A DNA stretch of 64,000 nt from Pseudomonas migulae NBRC 103157 (GCF_002091715.1 NZ_BDAG01000010.1:1-64000), one strand, 5' to 3'; shown: positions 1-10,560, numbered from the stretch's first letter. Made by a program: numbers and translations. The notes: generated from the sequence alone by a model not told the origin.

Positions 1-88
1 GCCCGCAGGAAAATCAGCCCGAGACGGTTTCTATGCAACAGATCAAGGCGTGGCTATCATGCGGTCCTCATTGTGAGGCGAGATTTGC

Positions 89-1048
89 ATGCTGACATTG
101 TTAAAGCTTCTTAAGGATGGTCGATTTCATTCAGGTCAGGCCCTGGGTTCCGCTTTGGGTGTCAGTCGCAGCGCTGTATGGAAACAACTTCAGCTTTTAG
201 AAGCTGAACTTGGCTTGTCCATCCACAAGGTGCGAGGGCGCGGTTATCAGCTGGCTTCGCCGTTGACGCTGCTTGATTCTGTCACGATTGCAGAGCAGGC
301 GCCTTCTTGTGATTGGCCCATTCTTGTTTTCGATTCAATTGACTCCACTAATGCTGAGGCGTTGCGTGCAATTGATCGTGGCCAAACAGCCCCATTCCTT
401 GTGCTCGCCGAGCGGCAGACGTCTGGTCGTGGGCGCCGAGGGCGTAAATGGGCGAGTCCTTTCGCAGAAAATATCTATTACAGTCTGGTGCTGCGTATTG
501 ATGGTGGCATGCGTCAGCTCGAAGGCTTGAGCCTTGTTGTCGGGCTTGCCGTCATGCAAACCCTGAGGGGGCTGGGTGTTTCTGAGGCGGGTTTGAAGTG
601 GCCGAACGATGTTCTGGTCGGTCAGAAAAAAATCGCGGGAATATTGCTTGAGTTGGTTGGGGATCCCGCTGACGTGTGTCATGTGGTGCTGGGTGTTGGA
701 ATAAATGTGAATATGCAGAAGACCGATGAGGTTGATCAGCAATGGACGTCCATGCGGCTCGAGTCGGGGCGAGCGTTCGATCGAAATCATCTGGTCGCAG
801 AGTTAGGTCAGATGCTCCAGGTCTATTTGGAGCGGCATCAGGTCGACGGATTTCCCGCTATCCAGGCTGAGTGGGAGCAAAATCATCTATGGCAGGGGCG
901 GGCGGTGTCGTTGATCGCTGGTGTTAACCAAGTAGATGGTGAAGTGCTGGGTATTGATAGTCAGGGGGCTCTGCGCTTGAAGGTGGGTGGTGTGGAAAAA
1001 GTATTTAGTGGTGGTGAGCTCAGCTTGAGGTTGCGTGATGATTCTTGA
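89..1048 (+). CDS. birA: Bifunctional biotin-[acetyl-CoA-carboxylase] ligase / biotin operon repressor
   Basis: BirA activates biotin to biotinyl-AMP and transfers it to the carrier protein of acetyl-CoA carboxylase in the cytoplasm; the long form also binds DNA. The 319-residue protein has an N-terminal winged helix (about residues 15-55, with [14 protein letters not shown] as the helix-turn-helix), then the ligase core with the biotin/ATP loop GRGRRGRKW near residue 110, KWPNDV near 170 and KIAGILLEL near 180, and a small C-terminal SH3-like domain. A GAGGCGAG ribosome binding site lies just before the ATG. The stop overlaps the start of coaX, so the two are translationally coupled. Length and domains fit the repressor-type BirA of gammaproteobacteria. 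Confidence 0.96.
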   Translation: MLTLLKLLKDGRFHSGQALGSALGVSRSAVWKQLQLLEAELGLSIHKVRGRGYQLASPLTLLDSVTIAEQAPSCDWPILVFDSIDSTNAEALRAIDRGQTAPFLVLAERQTSGRGRRGRKWASPFAENIYYSLVLRIDGGMRQLEGLSLVVGLAVMQTLRGLGVSEAGLKWPNDVLVGQKKIAGILLELVGDPADVCHVVLGVGINVNMQKTDEVDQQWTSMRLESGRAFDRNHLVAELGQMLQVYLERHQVDGFPAIQAEWEQNHLWQGRAVSLIAGVNQVDGEVLGIDSQGALRLKVGGVEKVFSGGELSLRLRDDS

Positions 1049-1787
1049 GCTCGACTGCGGAAATAGCTTCATCAAGTGGCGAGTGCTTGGCGCGGATGCG
1101 CGTCAGACGGTCGGTGAGGGAGTTGTCGATTCGAATCTCGCATTGCTGGAGAGTTTGAGTGCGCTCAAGGGGCTCGCTCTCAAGTTCTGTCGGTTAGTCA
1201 GTGTCAGAACGGCCGAGGAAACCAGTGCATTGGTTTCTCTGCTGAAAGAGGCTTTTGGGGTGTCGGTAGCTTGCGCAGCACCCGCTCGCGAAATGTTGGG
1301 TGTTCGCAATGGCTACGAAGAGTTCGAGCGCTTGGGGCTGGATCGCTGGCTGGCGATGCTTGGAGGATTCCATTTGGCATCGCGTGCTTGCCTGGTGCTG
1401 GATTTCGGTACTGCTGTCACTGCGGATTATGTCGCCGGTGATGGAGAGCATCTCGGAGGATTCATTTGTCCGGGTATGCCGTTGATGCGGAATCAGTTGC
1501 GTACCCATACCCGTAAAATTCGTTATGGAGATCTGGCCGCAGAGCGCGCGCTGGAAAGTCTCGTCCCGGGTCGGACAACCGTCGAGGCGGTTGAGCGGGG
1601 TTGCTTATTGATGCTCAGGGGGTTTGTCCTGACTCAGTTGGAGCTCGCACGTAGTTATTGGGGGACAGATTTTTCCGTATTCCTTACTGGGGGGGATGCG
1701 GGGTTGGTTTCCGAAATCGTTCCTGAGGCCAGAGTGGTTCCAGATCTGGTATTTGTGGGTTTGGCTATGGCATGTCCTTTGTCCTGA
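1038..1787 (+). CDS. coaX: Type III pantothenate kinase
   Basis: CoaX phosphorylates pantothenate in the first committed step of coenzyme A synthesis, and pseudomonads use this type III enzyme instead of CoaA. The start [15 protein letters not shown] carries the N-terminal phosphate-binding motif, [13 protein letters not shown] near residue 120 is the second ASKHA-fold motif, and GGFICPG follows. The length of 249 residues is normal. I chose the ATG at 1038; a GTG one codon upstream is also in frame. The gene overlaps the end of birA by 11 bases, so coenzyme A and biotin functions are expressed together, as in many pseudomonads. Confidence 0.95.
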   Translation: MILELDCGNSFIKWRVLGADARQTVGEGVVDSNLALLESLSALKGLALKFCRLVSVRTAEETSALVSLLKEAFGVSVACAAPAREMLGVRNGYEEFERLGLDRWLAMLGGFHLASRACLVLDFGTAVTADYVAGDGEHLGGFICPGMPLMRNQLRTHTRKIRYGDLAAERALESLVPGRTTVEAVERGCLLMLRGFVLTQLELARSYWGTDFSVFLTGGDAGLVSEIVPEARVVPDLVFVGLAMACPLS

Positions 1788-1794
1788 GGTTCGT

Positions 1795-2235
1795 ATGCGT
1801 TGGTTGTTCCTGTTGCTGCTTGTTCTCAACGTCTTCTATTACATCTGGCACCAACAAGAGGCTCCTCTGCGCGCGAAGGATGTCACTCCTTTGAGTTTGT
1901 ACCGGGGGTCTCAGCAGGATATTCGCTTGTTGAGCGAGACGACTGATGCATCCCGAGATAGAGGAAAAGCTGCCCAGGCGGACAATAGCTGCTTGTACTT
2001 GGGTGGTTTTGTTCGTCCAGAGGTCGTTGAGGCTGTTGAGCGACGCTTGAAAGGCATGGAGATCAAGTATCAGTCCTTGCCGAAGGATCTCCCCGAGTTT
2101 GCTGGTTACTGGGTGCGCGTGGCCCCTGAAAGCCGTCGCTGGCTGGATGAAGTGCAGTTGCAAAACCTTTCTAGAGAATTCAACGAGTTAAAACATAAAA
2201 TAATGCCATGCGAGGGGGTTGCACCCGCTGAATAG
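1795..2235 (+). CDS. Small membrane-anchored SPOR-like protein
   Basis: This 146-residue protein begins MRWLFLLLLVLNVFYYIW, a single hydrophobic segment that should act as an uncleaved anchor or signal. The rest is soluble, and its C-terminal half (about residues 65-130, CLYLGGFVRPEVVEAVERRL and later GYWVRVAPE) resembles a diverged SPOR domain, a fold that binds denuded peptidoglycan. The gene starts seven bases after the coaX stop, so it belongs to the birA-coaX operon. The longer open frame from 1696 lies inside coaX and lacks a better start. The SPOR assignment is from pattern only and is moderate; location in the cytoplasmic membrane facing the periplasm is inferred. Confidence 0.78.
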   Translation: MRWLFLLLLVLNVFYYIWHQQEAPLRAKDVTPLSLYRGSQQDIRLLSETTDASRDRGKAAQADNSCLYLGGFVRPEVVEAVERRLKGMEIKYQSLPKDLPEFAGYWVRVAPESRRWLDEVQLQNLSREFNELKHKIMPCEGVAPAE

Positions 2236-2337
2236 TTTGCATAGAATGGCGCCCGCTTCGCAGTGAAGACCTTTGAGGGTCAACGGTGCGAAGCGAGGTC
2301 AACGCAGCTAACCTCAGGTTTTTTAATGAGAAAATGC

Positions 2338-2365
2338 TTGACAGAAGGCTGGCATGATATAGAAT
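2338..2365 (+). promoter_or_regulatory. Sigma70-type promoter of the tRNA-Tyr/Gly/Thr operon
   Basis: A perfect -35 box TTGACA (2338-2343) is separated by 16 bp from TAGAAT (2360-2365). It is followed by the GC-rich stretch GCCGGC, a discriminator typical of stable-RNA promoters under stringent control. The first tRNA begins 13 bases after the -10 box. Confidence 0.85.
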
Positions 2366-2378
2366 GCCGGCTCGCTTA

Positions 2379-2463
<85 letters not shown>

Positions 2464-2487
2464 TTTTTAGCGAGAGCTGCAAGCCTC

Positions 2488-2561
<74 letters not shown>

Positions 2562-2587
2562 AGTTTGCAGGTTTTGCACAGTGTTAC

Positions 2588-2663
2588 GCTCTTGTAGCTC
2601 AGTTGGTAGAGCACACCCTTGGTAAGGGTGAGGTCAGCGGTTCAAATCCGCTCAAGAGCTCCA
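2588..2663 (+). tRNA. tRNA-Thr (anticodon GGT)
   Basis: The acceptor arm GCTCTTG pairs with CAAGAGC, the anticodon stem CACCC/GGGTG encloses TTGGTAA with anticodon GGT at 2621-2623, and CCA is encoded. It is the last tRNA of the cluster. In related gammaproteobacteria a tuf gene follows this tRNA; here a terminator follows. Confidence 0.97.
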
Positions 2664-2669
2664 TATAAC

Positions 2670-2701
2670 AAGGCAGATATGAAAATATCTGCCTTTGTTT
2701 T
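2670..2701 (+). terminator. Strong intrinsic terminator after tRNA-Thr
   Basis: An 11-bp perfect stem, AAGGCAGATAT (2670-2680) with ATATCTGCCTT (2685-2695), encloses a GAAA tetraloop and runs into a T-rich tract. It begins seven bases after the tRNA-Thr CCA end and closes the tRNA operon. Confidence 0.9.
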
Positions 2702-2780
2702 AATGGTCTGGTTGTGTTTCGTTGTTCCTCGGGGGTTAAATCCCGGTGCTGACGGGGCGCAAAGGCTGTTGAGTAAATTG

Positions 2781-2809
2781 TTGTAATGTCTTTTTCGGGC
2801 CGGCATAAT
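2781..2809 (+). promoter_or_regulatory. Predicted promoter of tRNA-Trp - secE - nusG
   Basis: TTGTAA (2781-2786) and CATAAT (2804-2809) are spaced by 17 bp, with a GC-rich discriminator GGTCGGCC after them. The promoter lies 20 bases before tRNA-Trp and after the terminator of the previous operon, so it should start the tRNA-Trp-secE-nusG transcript. Confidence 0.7.
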
Positions 2810-2829
2810 GGTCGGCCTGATTTTGTTTT

Positions 2830-2905
2830 AGGTCAGTAGCTCAATTGGCAGAGCGACGGTCTCCAAAACCGTAGGTTGGGGGTTCGATTCCCTCCTGACC
2901 TGCCA
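2830..2905 (+). tRNA. tRNA-Trp (anticodon CCA)
   Basis: The acceptor arm AGGTCAG pairs with CTGACCT, the stem ACGGT/ACCGT encloses CTCCAAA with anticodon CCA at 2863-2865, and CCA is encoded at the 3' end. It lies 45 bases upstream of secE, the usual bacterial arrangement. Confidence 0.97.
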
Positions 2906-2950
2906 GATTCACTTGGTGTGTCTGGCTTTCTTTTCACAGGATCTTCATAG

Positions 2951-3319
2951 ATGACTCCTAAAGCTGAAGCTCAAGGCTCTCGCTTCGATCTGCTCAAGTG
3001 GCTAGTGGTAGTCGCTTTGGTGGTTGTTGGCGTTGTTGGTAATCAGTATTACTCTGCTTCGCCGATCCTGTACCGTGTGCTTGCATTGCTTGTCATTGCT
3101 GCTGTAGCTGCCTTTGTAGGCCTGCAGACAGTCAAGGGCAAGTCTTTCTTTGTGCTGGTGAAGGAAGCTCGCACCGAGATTCGTAAAGTCGTATGGCCAA
3201 CTCGCCAAGAAACCACGCAGACCACGTTGATTGTTGTGGCTGTTGTTCTGGTAATGGCGTTGCTGTTGTGGGGGCTCGATTCCCTGCTCGGCTGGCTTGT
3301 TTCCTTGATTGTCGGCTAA
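2951..3319 (+). CDS. secE: Preprotein translocase subunit SecE
   Basis: SecE clamps the SecY channel in the inner membrane and is essential for Sec-dependent export. The 122-residue protein has three predicted membrane helices (about 17-33, 40-58 and 92-120) and the family signature EIRKVVWPTRQET at 76-88, which is the amphipathic cytoplasmic helix and the hinge before the last helix. The three-helix form is the gammaproteobacterial type. The gene is followed by nusG after nine bases, and its partner secY lies about 26 kb downstream in the spc operon. Confidence 0.97.
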   Translation: MTPKAEAQGSRFDLLKWLVVVALVVVGVVGNQYYSASPILYRVLALLVIAAVAAFVGLQTVKGKSFFVLVKEARTEIRKVVWPTRQETTQTTLIVVAVVLVMALLLWGLDSLLGWLVSLIVG

Positions 3320-3328
3320 GGGTGTCCC

Positions 3329-3862
3329 GTGGCTAAGCGTTGGTACGTTGTGCATGCTTACTCCGGTTACGAGAAGCATGTCATGCGCTCGTTGGTAGAG
3401 CGCGTAAAGCTGGCTGGCATGGAAGATGGCTTTGGCGAAATTCTGGTTCCCACTGAAGAAGTGGTTGAAATGCGTAATGGCCAGAAACGCAAAAGCGAGC
3501 GCAAGTTCTTCCCGGGTTATGTGCTGGTTCAGATGGACATGAATGAGGGTACTTGGCACTTGGTCAAGGATACTCCTCGGGTGATGGGTTTCATTGGCGG
3601 TACCGCTGATAAGCCTGCGCCAATCACAGATAAAGAGGCAGAAGCGATTCTGCGTCGTGTTGCTGACGGTAGCGACAAGCCGAAGCCGAAGACATTGTTC
3701 GAGCCAGGTGAGTCGGTACGAGTCAATGATGGGCCGTTTGCCGATTTTACTGGCACGGTTGAAGAAGTTAACTACGAAAAGAGCCGGATCCAAGTGGCAG
3801 TGCTCATTTTCGGTCGCTCTACTCCGGTAGAGCTCGAGTTCAGCCAGGTCGAAAAGGTCTAG
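3329..3862 (+). CDS. nusG: Transcription termination/antitermination factor NusG
   Basis: NusG binds RNA polymerase, raises elongation rate, and links transcription to Rho or to ribosomal protein S10. The 177-residue protein has the NGN domain (from [16 protein letters not shown] to about residue 110) and a C-terminal KOW domain (about 127-177, beginning [20 protein letters not shown]). It starts with GTG at 3329, nine bases after secE, so secE and nusG are one unit. A terminator hairpin follows directly. Confidence 0.97.
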   Translation: MAKRWYVVHAYSGYEKHVMRSLVERVKLAGMEDGFGEILVPTEEVVEMRNGQKRKSERKFFPGYVLVQMDMNEGTWHLVKDTPRVMGFIGGTADKPAPITDKEAEAILRRVADGSDKPKPKTLFEPGESVRVNDGPFADFTGTVEEVNYEKSRIQVAVLIFGRSTPVELEFSQVEKV

Positions 3863-3879
3863 CTGGGCAAGCATCCCAA

Positions 3880-3906
3880 CCCCGCAGCCCTAGGCTGTGG
3901 GGTTTT
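3880..3906 (+). terminator. Terminator or attenuator between nusG and rplK
   Basis: CCCCGCAGCC (3880-3889) pairs with GGCTGTGGGG (3893-3902) over a three-base loop, with one G-U pair, and TTTTG follows. It separates the secE-nusG unit from the L11 operon. Confidence 0.8.
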
Positions 3907-3979
3907 GTCGTCACTGGGATAAACGCGCAAGTAACCGGGGAGCCTTTCGAGGCGTTCGAACCCGTAATTGGAGTGCCTC

Positions 3980-4411
3980 ATGGCCAAGAAGATTACCGCT
4001 TACATCAAGCTGCAAGTGAAGGCCGCTCAGGCTAACCCAAGCCCACCTGTTGGTCCTGCTCTGGGTCAGCACGGCGTGAACATCATGGAATTCTGCAAGG
4101 CTTTCAACGCCCGTACTCAGGGTATTGAGCCAGGTCTGCCGACTCCAGTGATCATCACTGTTTACAGCGACCGTAGCTTCACGTTCGAAACCAAATCCAC
4201 CCCTGCTTCGGTTCTGCTGAAGAAGGCGGCCGGTCTGACTAGCGGTTCCGCTCGTCCGAACACCGTTAAGGTCGGCACCGTGACTCGTGCTCAGCTGGAA
4301 GATATCGCGAAAGTTAAAAATGCGGATCTGACTGCAGCTGATATGGAAGCAGCCGTGCGTACCATCGCCGGTTCTGCTCGTAGCATGGGCCTTAACGTGG
4401 AGGGTGTGTAA
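3980..4411 (+). CDS. rplK: 50S ribosomal protein L11
   Basis: L11 binds the GTPase-associated centre of 23S rRNA and helps elongation factors and RelA sense the A site. The ATG at 3980 gives 143 residues ([12 protein letters not shown]), the standard length; an upstream in-frame TTG at 3968 is part of the TTGGAG ribosome binding site. The flexible proline-rich N-terminal segment [19 protein letters not shown] is the thiostrepton-site region. The stop overlaps the rplA start (TAATG), so L1 translation is coupled to L11. Confidence 0.97.
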   Translation: MAKKITAYIKLQVKAAQANPSPPVGPALGQHGVNIMEFCKAFNARTQGIEPGLPTPVIITVYSDRSFTFETKSTPASVLLKKAAGLTSGSARPNTVKVGTVTRAQLEDIAKVKNADLTAADMEAAVRTIAGSARSMGLNVEGV

Positions 4412-5106
4412 TGGCTAAGTTGACCAAGCGTCAAAAGGCTATCGCCGGTAAAATCGAAGCAGGCAAGTCCTACAACTTTGTAGACGCTGCTGCTCTGCTG
4501 GCTGAGCTGTCGACTGTCAAGTTCAGCGAGTCGTTCGATGTTGCTGTGAACCTGGGTGTTGACCCGCGTAAATCCGACCAGGTCGTTCGTAGCGCTACTG
4601 TGCTGCCACACGGTACTGGCAAGACTGTTCGCGTTGCTGTGTTCACCCAGGGTCCAGCTGCTGAGGCCGCTCTGGCTGCCGGCGCTGACCGTGTAGGTAT
4701 GGACGACCTGGCTGCCGAAATGAAAGGCGGCGACCTGAACTATGACGTAGTTATCGCATCCCCGGATGCAATGCGCGTTGTAGGTCAGTTGGGTCAGATC
4801 CTCGGTCCACGTGGTCTGATGCCTAACCCTAAAGTCGGCACCGTAACCCCAGACGTAGCTACCGCGGTTAAAAACGCCAAGGCTGGTCAGGTTCGTTATC
4901 GCACCGACAAAAACGGCATCATCCACACCTCCGTTGGCAAGATCGGCTTCGACGCCGTCAAGCTGAAGGAAAACGTTGAAGCCCTGATCGCTGATCTGAA
5001 GCGTATCAAGCCAGCTTCCTCGAAAGGCATTTACGTCAAGCGCGTTACCCTGAGCACCACTATGGGCCCAGGTCTGGTCATCGACCAAAGCTCGCTCGAC
5101 GCTTAA
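4411..5106 (+). CDS. rplA: 50S ribosomal protein L1
   Basis: L1 forms the mobile L1 stalk at the E site, and in enterobacteria it also represses its own mRNA. The 231-residue length is standard and the signature [18 protein letters not shown] is present near residue 130. The start overlaps the rplK stop by one base. A 198-base untranslated leader separates it from rplJ. No obvious copy of the L1 rRNA-like operator was identified by eye upstream of rplK. Confidence 0.97.
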   Translation: MAKLTKRQKAIAGKIEAGKSYNFVDAAALLAELSTVKFSESFDVAVNLGVDPRKSDQVVRSATVLPHGTGKTVRVAVFTQGPAAEAALAAGADRVGMDDLAAEMKGGDLNYDVVIASPDAMRVVGQLGQILGPRGLMPNPKVGTVTPDVATAVKNAKAGQVRYRTDKNGIIHTSVGKIGFDAVKLKENVEALIADLKRIKPASSKGIYVKRVTLSTTMGPGLVIDQSSLDA

Positions 5107-5304
5107 GACACAGGTTGGCGCGAGCGATCGCGTCAATTGAAAGATTGGGGTCCCTGCCTGGCGGGGGCTATCCAAGACCGTAGGCGACGCAAGTCTTAAA
5201 CCTCAAGCCTACGCAGATGGTGCTCCCGGTTCCTTACCGAATCAGACACCAAAACGACATCCGGCTCCGGTTGGATGAAACGGTAACAAGCAGGAGTTAA
5301 ACCC
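5107..5304 (+). promoter_or_regulatory. Probable L10 leader (autoregulatory mRNA structure)
   Basis: This 198-base untranslated stretch between rplA and rplJ is the position of the conserved L10 leader, where the L10-(L12) complex binds to repress rplJL. Several self-complementary blocks are visible (for example CCGGTTCC/GGCTCCGG around 5227-5270). The assignment rests on position and general structure; I did not fold it fully. Confidence 0.55.
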
Positions 5305-5805
5305 GTGGCAATTAAACTCGAAGACAAGAAGGCCATCGTCGCTGAAGTCAACGAGGCTGCCAATGTTGCCCTGTCTGCTGTTGTGGCTGATGCCCGCGGT
5401 GTGACAGTAGGCGCTATGACCGGACTCCGTAAAGAGGCTCGTGAAGCTGGCGTTTACGTACGTGTTGTACGTAACACCCTGCTCAAGCGCGCCGTTGCTG
5501 GCACTCAATATGACGTGCTCAACGACGTGTTCACTGGCCCGACCTTGATTGCATTCTCTAAAGAACATCCGGGCGCTGCTGCTCGTATCTTCAAAGAATT
5601 CGCAAAAGGTCAGGATAAGTTCGAGATCAAGGCAGCTGCGTTCGAGGGCAAGTTCCTCGCAGCTAATCAGATCGACGTACTGGCAAGTCTGCCGACCCGT
5701 GACGAAGCAATTTCTCAGCTGATGAGCGTGATTCAAGGCGCAACCAGCAAATTGGCTCGTACTCTGGCGGCCCTTCGCGACCAGAAAGAAGCTGCCGCAG
5801 CCTAA
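5305..5805 (+). CDS. rplJ: 50S ribosomal protein L10
   Basis: L10 anchors the L7/L12 dimers to the ribosome and forms the stalk base. The 166-residue protein starts with GTG at 5305 behind a CAGGAG site. It has the N-terminal rRNA-binding domain with [11 protein letters not shown] and the C-terminal helix (about 130-160) that binds L7/L12 dimers. It precedes rplL by 80 bases. Expression is probably limited by feedback through the leader upstream. Confidence 0.96.
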   Translation: MAIKLEDKKAIVAEVNEAANVALSAVVADARGVTVGAMTGLRKEAREAGVYVRVVRNTLLKRAVAGTQYDVLNDVFTGPTLIAFSKEHPGAAARIFKEFAKGQDKFEIKAAAFEGKFLAANQIDVLASLPTRDEAISQLMSVIQGATSKLARTLAALRDQKEAAAA

Positions 5806-5885
5806 GGCTGAGCGACTCCTTTCAGCGTTTATTGTTTATTTCGATGGCCGCGTAGGCTGTCACCCCAATACAGGAATTTATAGTC

Positions 5886-6251
5886 ATGTCTCTGACTAAC
5901 GACCAAATCATCGAAGCAATCGGCGAAAAATCCGTTCTGGAAATCGTTGAGCTGATCAAGGCCATGGAAGAGAAGTTCGGCGTTTCCGCTGCCGCTGCTT
6001 CCGCTGGTCCAGCTGCTGTTGCTGCCGTTGTTGAAGAACAAACTGAATTCAACGTCATGCTGACCGAAGCTGGCGAGAAGAAAGTTAACGTGATCAAGGC
6101 AGTACGTGAACTGACCGGTCTGGGCCTGAAAGAAGCCAAGGCTGTAGTTGACGGCGCTCCTGCCATGGTTCTGGAAGCTGTTGCCAAAGACGCAGCTGAC
6201 AAAGCCAAAGCAGTACTGGAAGAAGCAGGCGCTAAAGTCGAGCTGAAGTAA
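5886..6251 (+). CDS. rplL: 50S ribosomal protein L7/L12
   Basis: L7/L12 is the multicopy stalk protein that recruits translational GTPases. The 121-residue sequence has the N-terminal dimerisation domain, an Ala-rich hinge (about 35-50) and the C-terminal factor-binding domain with [21 protein letters not shown] good AGGAA ribosome binding site precedes it, which fits the need for four or more copies per ribosome. A hairpin downstream probably reduces read-through into rpoBC. Confidence 0.97.
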   Translation: MSLTNDQIIEAIGEKSVLEIVELIKAMEEKFGVSAAAASAGPAAVAAVVEEQTEFNVMLTEAGEKKVNVIKAVRELTGLGLKEAKAVVDGAPAMVLEAVAKDAADKAKAVLEEAGAKVELK

Positions 6252-6297
6252 GCATCGACTTTGCTCCTCCAGCCCGAGCGTTAAGCGAAAGGCTGAT

Positions 6298-6326
6298 GGC
6301 TGGTGGCTCTTGCCACCGGCCTTTTT
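6298..6326 (+). terminator. rplL-rpoB attenuator hairpin
   Basis: GGCTGGTGG (6298-6306) pairs with CCACCGGCC (6313-6321) around a six-base loop, and TTTTT follows. It sits in the 220-base rplL-rpoB gap, where a partial terminator lowers polymerase-subunit expression relative to L7/L12 in enterobacteria. No separate promoter for rpoB was recognised in the gap. Confidence 0.8.
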
Positions 6327-6471
6327 CCGTTATTGGCAACCGACTGGGTCGGTGCTGGTAACGAGCTGTAACCACCCGATGCGGTGGCGCAAACCATGGG
6401 GTTTGCACGATTTTCTGGCTGCTCCCGTCGGGAGGGGCCAAACAAGCAGGTGACCAAGCTGGGGAACGCTG

Positions 6472-9400
6472 ATGGCTTACTCATATACTGAGAAAAAACG
6501 TATCCGCAAGGACTTTAGCAAGTTGCCGGACGTCATGGATGTGCCGTACCTCCTGGCCATCCAGCTGGATTCGTATCGTGAATTCTTGCAAGCGGGAGCG
6601 ACTAAAGATCAGTTCCGCGACGTGGGCCTGCATGCGGCCTTCAAATCCGTTTTCCCGATCATCAGCTACTCCGGCAATGCTGCGCTGGAGTACGTCGGTT
6701 ATCGCCTGGGCGAACCGGCATTTGATGTCAAAGAATGCGTATTGCGCGGTGTAACTTACGCCGTACCTTTGCGGGTAAAAGTGCGCCTGATCATTTTCGA
6801 CAAAGAATCGTCGAACAAAGCGATCAAGGACATCAAAGAGCAAGAAGTCTACATGGGTGAAATCCCCCTGATGACTGAAAACGGTACCTTCGTAATCAAC
6901 GGTACCGAGCGTGTAATCGTTTCCCAGCTGCACCGTTCCCCGGGCGTGTTCTTCGACCACGACCGTGGCAAGACGCACAGCTCCGGCAAACTGCTGTACT
7001 CCGCGCGCATCATTCCTTACCGCGGTTCGTGGCTGGACTTCGAGTTCGACCCGAAAGACTGCGTATTCGTGCGTATCGACCGTCGTCGCAAGCTGCCTGC
7101 ATCGGTACTGCTGCGCGCGCTCGGCTATACCACTGAAGAAGTGCTGGACGCGTTCTACACCACCAACGTCTTCCACGTGCAAGGTGAAAACCTCAGCCTG
7201 GAACTGGTGCCTCAGCGCCTGCGTGGTGAAATTGCTGTCCTGGATATCCTGGATGACAAAGGCAAGGTTATTGTCGAGCAAGGTCGTCGTATCACTGCTC
7301 GCCACATCAACCAGCTGGAAAAAGCAGGGATCAAAGAGCTGCAAGTGCCTCTGGACTACGTCCTGGGTCGCACTACCGCCAAGGTCATCGTGCATCCGGC
7401 AACCGGCGAAATCCTGGCAGAGTGCAACACTGAGCTGAACACCGAGATCCTGGCGAAAATCGCCAAGGCCGGCGTTGTTCGCATCGAAACTCTGTACACC
7501 AACGACATCGACTGCGGTCCGTTCGTCTCCGACACTCTGAAGATCGACTCCACCAGCAACCAATTGGAAGCGCTGGTCGAGATCTATCGCATGATGCGTC
7601 CTGGCGAGCCGCCAACCAAAGATGCTGCCGAGACTCTGTTCAACAACCTGTTCTTCAGCCCTGAGCGCTATGACCTGTCTGCGGTCGGCCGGATGAAGTT
7701 CAACCGTCGTATCGGTCGTACCGAGATCGAAGGTTCGGGCGTGTTGTGCAAAGAAGACATCGTCGCGGTTCTGAAGACTCTGGTCGACATCCGTAACGGT
7801 AAAGGCATCGTCGATGACATCGACCACCTGGGTAACCGTCGTGTTCGCTGCGTAGGCGAAATGGCCGAGAACCAGTTCCGCGTTGGCCTGGTACGTGTTG
7901 AGCGTGCGGTCAAAGAGCGTCTGTCGATGGCGGAAAGCGAAGGCCTGATGCCGCAAGACCTGATCAACGCCAAGCCAGTGGCTGCGGCGGTGAAAGAGTT
8001 CTTCGGTTCCAGCCAGCTGTCCCAGTTCATGGACCAGAACAACCCGCTGTCCGAGATCACCCACAAGCGTCGTGTTTCTGCACTCGGCCCTGGCGGTTTG
8101 ACTCGTGAGCGTGCTGGCTTTGAAGTTCGTGACGTACACCCGACTCACTACGGTCGTGTATGCCCGATTGAAACGCCGGAAGGTCCGAACATCGGTCTGA
8201 TCAACTCCCTGGCTGCCTATGCGCGCACCAACCAGTACGGCTTCCTCGAGAGCCCGTACCGTGTGGTGAAAGACGCTCTGGTCACCGACGAGATCGTGTT
8301 CCTGTCTGCCATCGAAGAAGCTGATCACGTGATCGCTCAGGCCTCGGCCACGATGAACGACAAGAAAGTCCTGATCGACGAGCTGGTAGCTGTTCGTCAC
8401 TTGAACGAGTTCACTGTCAAGGCGCCGGAAGACGTCACCTTGATGGACGTTTCGCCGAAGCAGGTAGTTTCGGTTGCAGCGTCGCTGATCCCGTTCCTCG
8501 AGCACGACGACGCCAACCGTGCGTTGATGGGTTCGAACATGCAGCGTCAAGCTGTGCCAACCTTGCGTGCTGACAAGCCGCTGGTCGGTACCGGCATGGA
8601 GCGTAACGTAGCCCGTGACTCCGGCGTTTGCGTCGTGGCTCGTCGTGGCGGCGTTATCGATTCCGTCGACGCCAGCCGTATCGTGGTTCGTGTTGCTGAT
8701 GACGAAGTTGAAACTGGCGAAGCTGGTGTCGACATCTACAACCTGACCAAGTACACCCGCTCCAACCAGAACACCTGCATCAACCAGCGTCCGCTGGTGC
8801 GTAAAGGTGATCGGGTTCAGCGTAGCGACATCATGGCCGACGGTCCGTCCACCGATATGGGTGAGCTGGCTCTGGGTCAGAACATGCGCATCGCGTTTAT
8901 GGCATGGAACGGCTTCAACTTCGAAGACTCCATCTGCCTGTCCGAGCGTGTGGTTCAGGAAGATCGCTTTACCACGATCCACATCCAGGAACTGACCTGT
9001 GTGGCACGTGACACCAAGCTTGGGCCAGAGGAAATCACTGCAGACATCCCGAACGTGGGTGAGGCTGCACTGAACAAACTGGACGAAGCCGGTATCGTTT
9101 ACGTAGGTGCTGAAGTTGGCGCCGGCGACATTCTGGTTGGTAAGGTCACTCCGAAAGGCGAGACCCAGCTGACTCCGGAAGAGAAGCTGCTGCGTGCCAT
9201 CTTCGGTGAAAAAGCCAGCGACGTTAAAGACACTTCCCTGCGTGTGCCTACCGGCACCAAAGGTACTGTCATCGACGTGCAGGTCTTCACCCGCGATGGT
9301 GTTGAGCGCGATGCTCGTGCACTGTCGATCGAGAAGACTCAACTCGACGAGATCCGCAAGGACCTGAACGAAGAGTTCCGTATCGTTGAAGGCGCCACTT

Positions 9401-10545
9401 TCGAACGTCTGCGTTCCGCTCTGGTCGGCCACAAAGCCGAAGGCGGCGCCGGTCTGAAGAAAGGTCAGGAAATCACCGACGAGGTTCTCGACGGTCTTGA
9501 GCATGGTCAGTGGTTCAAACTGCGCATGGCTGAAGATGCTCTGAACGAGCAACTCGAGAAGGCTCAGGCCTACATCGTTGATCGCCGCCGTCTGCTGGAC
9601 GACAAGTTCGAAGACAAGAAGCGCAAACTGCAGCAGGGCGATGACCTGGCTCCAGGCGTGCTGAAAATCGTCAAGGTTTACCTGGCAATCCGTCGTCGCA
9701 TCCAGCCGGGCGACAAGATGGCCGGTCGTCACGGTAACAAAGGTGTGGTCTCCGTGATCATGCCGGTTGAAGACATGCCGCACGATGCCAATGGCACCCC
9801 GGTCGACGTCGTCCTCAACCCGTTGGGCGTACCTTCGCGTATGAACGTTGGTCAGATCCTTGAAACCCACCTCGGCCTCGCGGCTAAAGGCCTGGGCGAA
9901 AAGATCAACCGGATGATCGAAGAACAGCGCAAAGTCGCTGAACTTCGTAAATTCCTCGACGAGATCTACAACCAGATCGGCGGCCGTAACGAAGATCTGG
10001 ATAGCTTCTCCGACCAGGAAATCCTGGATCTGGCGAAGAACCTGCGTGGCGGCGTTCCAATGGCCACTCCAGTGTTCGACGGTGCCAAGGAAAGCGAAAT
10101 CAAGGCCATGCTGAAACTGGCAGACCTGCCAGAAAGCGGCCAGATGCAGCTGACCGACGGCCGTACCGGCAACAAGTTCGAGCGCCCGGTAACTGTTGGC
10201 TATATGTACATGCTGAAGCTGAACCACTTGGTAGACGACAAGATGCACGCTCGTTCTACCGGTTCGTACAGCCTGGTTACCCAGCAGCCGCTGGGTGGTA
10301 AGGCGCAGTTCGGTGGTCAGCGTTTCGGGGAGATGGAGGTCTGGGCACTGGAAGCATACGGTGCTGCTTACACTCTGCAAGAAATGCTCACAGTGAAGTC
10401 GGACGATGTGAACGGCCGTACCAAGATGTACAAAAACATCGTGGATGGCGATCACCGTATGGAGCCGGGCATGCCCGAGTCCTTCAACGTGTTGATCAAG
10501 GAAATTCGTTCCCTCGGCATCGATATCGATCTGGAAACCGAATAA
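6472..10545 (+). CDS. rpoB: DNA-directed RNA polymerase subunit beta
   Basis: RpoB forms one jaw of RNA polymerase and with RpoC the active-site cleft. The 1357-residue length is normal for Pseudomonas. The rifampicin pocket is wild type in appearance ([19 protein letters not shown] then [12 protein letters not shown]), followed by [20 protein letters not shown]. The lysine/active-site segment [15 protein letters not shown] lies near residue 1080, and the C-terminal clamp sequence ends [11 protein letters not shown]. It follows rplJL after an attenuator and precedes rpoC by 64 bases containing a hairpin. The minus-strand frame covering it is a codon-bias shadow. Confidence 0.98.
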   Translation: MAYSYTEKKRIRKDFSKLPDVMDVPYLLAIQLDSYREFLQAGATKDQFRDVGLHAAFKSVFPIISYSGNAALEYVGYRLGEPAFDVKECVLRGVTYAVPLRVKVRLIIFDKESSNKAIKDIKEQEVYMGEIPLMTENGTFVINGTERVIVSQLHRSPGVFFDHDRGKTHSSGKLLYSARIIPYRGSWLDFEFDPKDCVFVRIDRRRKLPASVLLRALGYTTEEVLDAFYTTNVFHVQGENLSLELVPQRLRGEIAVLDILDDKGKVIVEQGRRITARHINQLEKAGIKELQVPLDYVLGRTTAKVIVHPATGEILAECNTELNTEILAKIAKAGVVRIETLYTNDIDCGPFVSDTLKIDSTSNQLEALVEIYRMMRPGEPPTKDAAETLFNNLFFSPERYDLSAVGRMKFNRRIGRTEIEGSGVLCKEDIVAVLKTLVDIRNGKGIVDDIDHLGNRRVRCVGEMAENQFRVGLVRVERAVKERLSMAESEGLMPQDLINAKPVAAAVKEFFGSSQLSQFMDQNNPLSEITHKRRVSALGPGGLTRERAGFEVRDVHPTHYGRVCPIETPEGPNIGLINSLAAYARTNQYGFLESPYRVVKDALVTDEIVFLSAIEEADHVIAQASATMNDKKVLIDELVAVRHLNEFTVKAPEDVTLMDVSPKQVVSVAASLIPFLEHDDANRALMGSNMQRQAVPTLRADKPLVGTGMERNVARDSGVCVVARRGGVIDSVDASRIVVRVADDEVETGEAGVDIYNLTKYTRSNQNTCINQRPLVRKGDRVQRSDIMADGPSTDMGELALGQNMRIAFMAWNGFNFEDSICLSERVVQEDRFTTIHIQELTCVARDTKLGPEEITADIPNVGEAALNKLDEAGIVYVGAEVGAGDILVGKVTPKGETQLTPEEKLLRAIFGEKASDVKDTSLRVPTGTKGTVIDVQVFTRDGVERDARALSIEKTQLDEIRKDLNEEFRIVEGATFERLRSALVGHKAEGGAGLKKGQEITDEVLDGLEHGQWFKLRMAEDALNEQLEKAQAYIVDRRRLLDDKFEDKKRKLQQGDDLAPGVLKIVKVYLAIRRRIQPGDKMAGRHGNKGVVSVIMPVEDMPHDANGTPVDVVLNPLGVPSRMNVGQILETHLGLAAKGLGEKINRMIEEQRKVAELRKFLDEIYNQIGGRNEDLDSFSDQEILDLAKNLRGGVPMATPVFDGAKESEIKAMLKLADLPESGQMQLTDGRTGNKFERPVTVGYMYMLKLNHLVDDKMHARSTGSYSLVTQQPLGGKAQFGGQRFGEMEVWALEAYGAAYTLQEMLTVKSDDVNGRTKMYKNIVDGDHRMEPGMPESFNVLIKEIRSLGIDIDLETE

Positions 10546-10560
10546 CACGTGACGCGAATC

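Noticed and set aside
1696..1794. An N-terminal extension of the SPOR-like gene into coaX
   Set aside because: The added 33 residues lie within the conserved end of coaX in another frame, and the ATG at 1795 has the normal signal-anchor start.
7980..8100. Rifampicin or streptomycin resistance changes in rpoB or rpsL
   Set aside because: The rifampicin pocket ([19 protein letters not shown]) and the S12 loops ([17 protein letters not shown]) look wild type.
6481..10548. A minus-strand open frame of more than 1300 codons antisense to rpoB
   Set aside because: It mirrors rpoB codon by codon in a fixed frame, a known effect of strong codon bias in GC-rich genomes; it has no family motif, no ribosome binding site and no neighbours.
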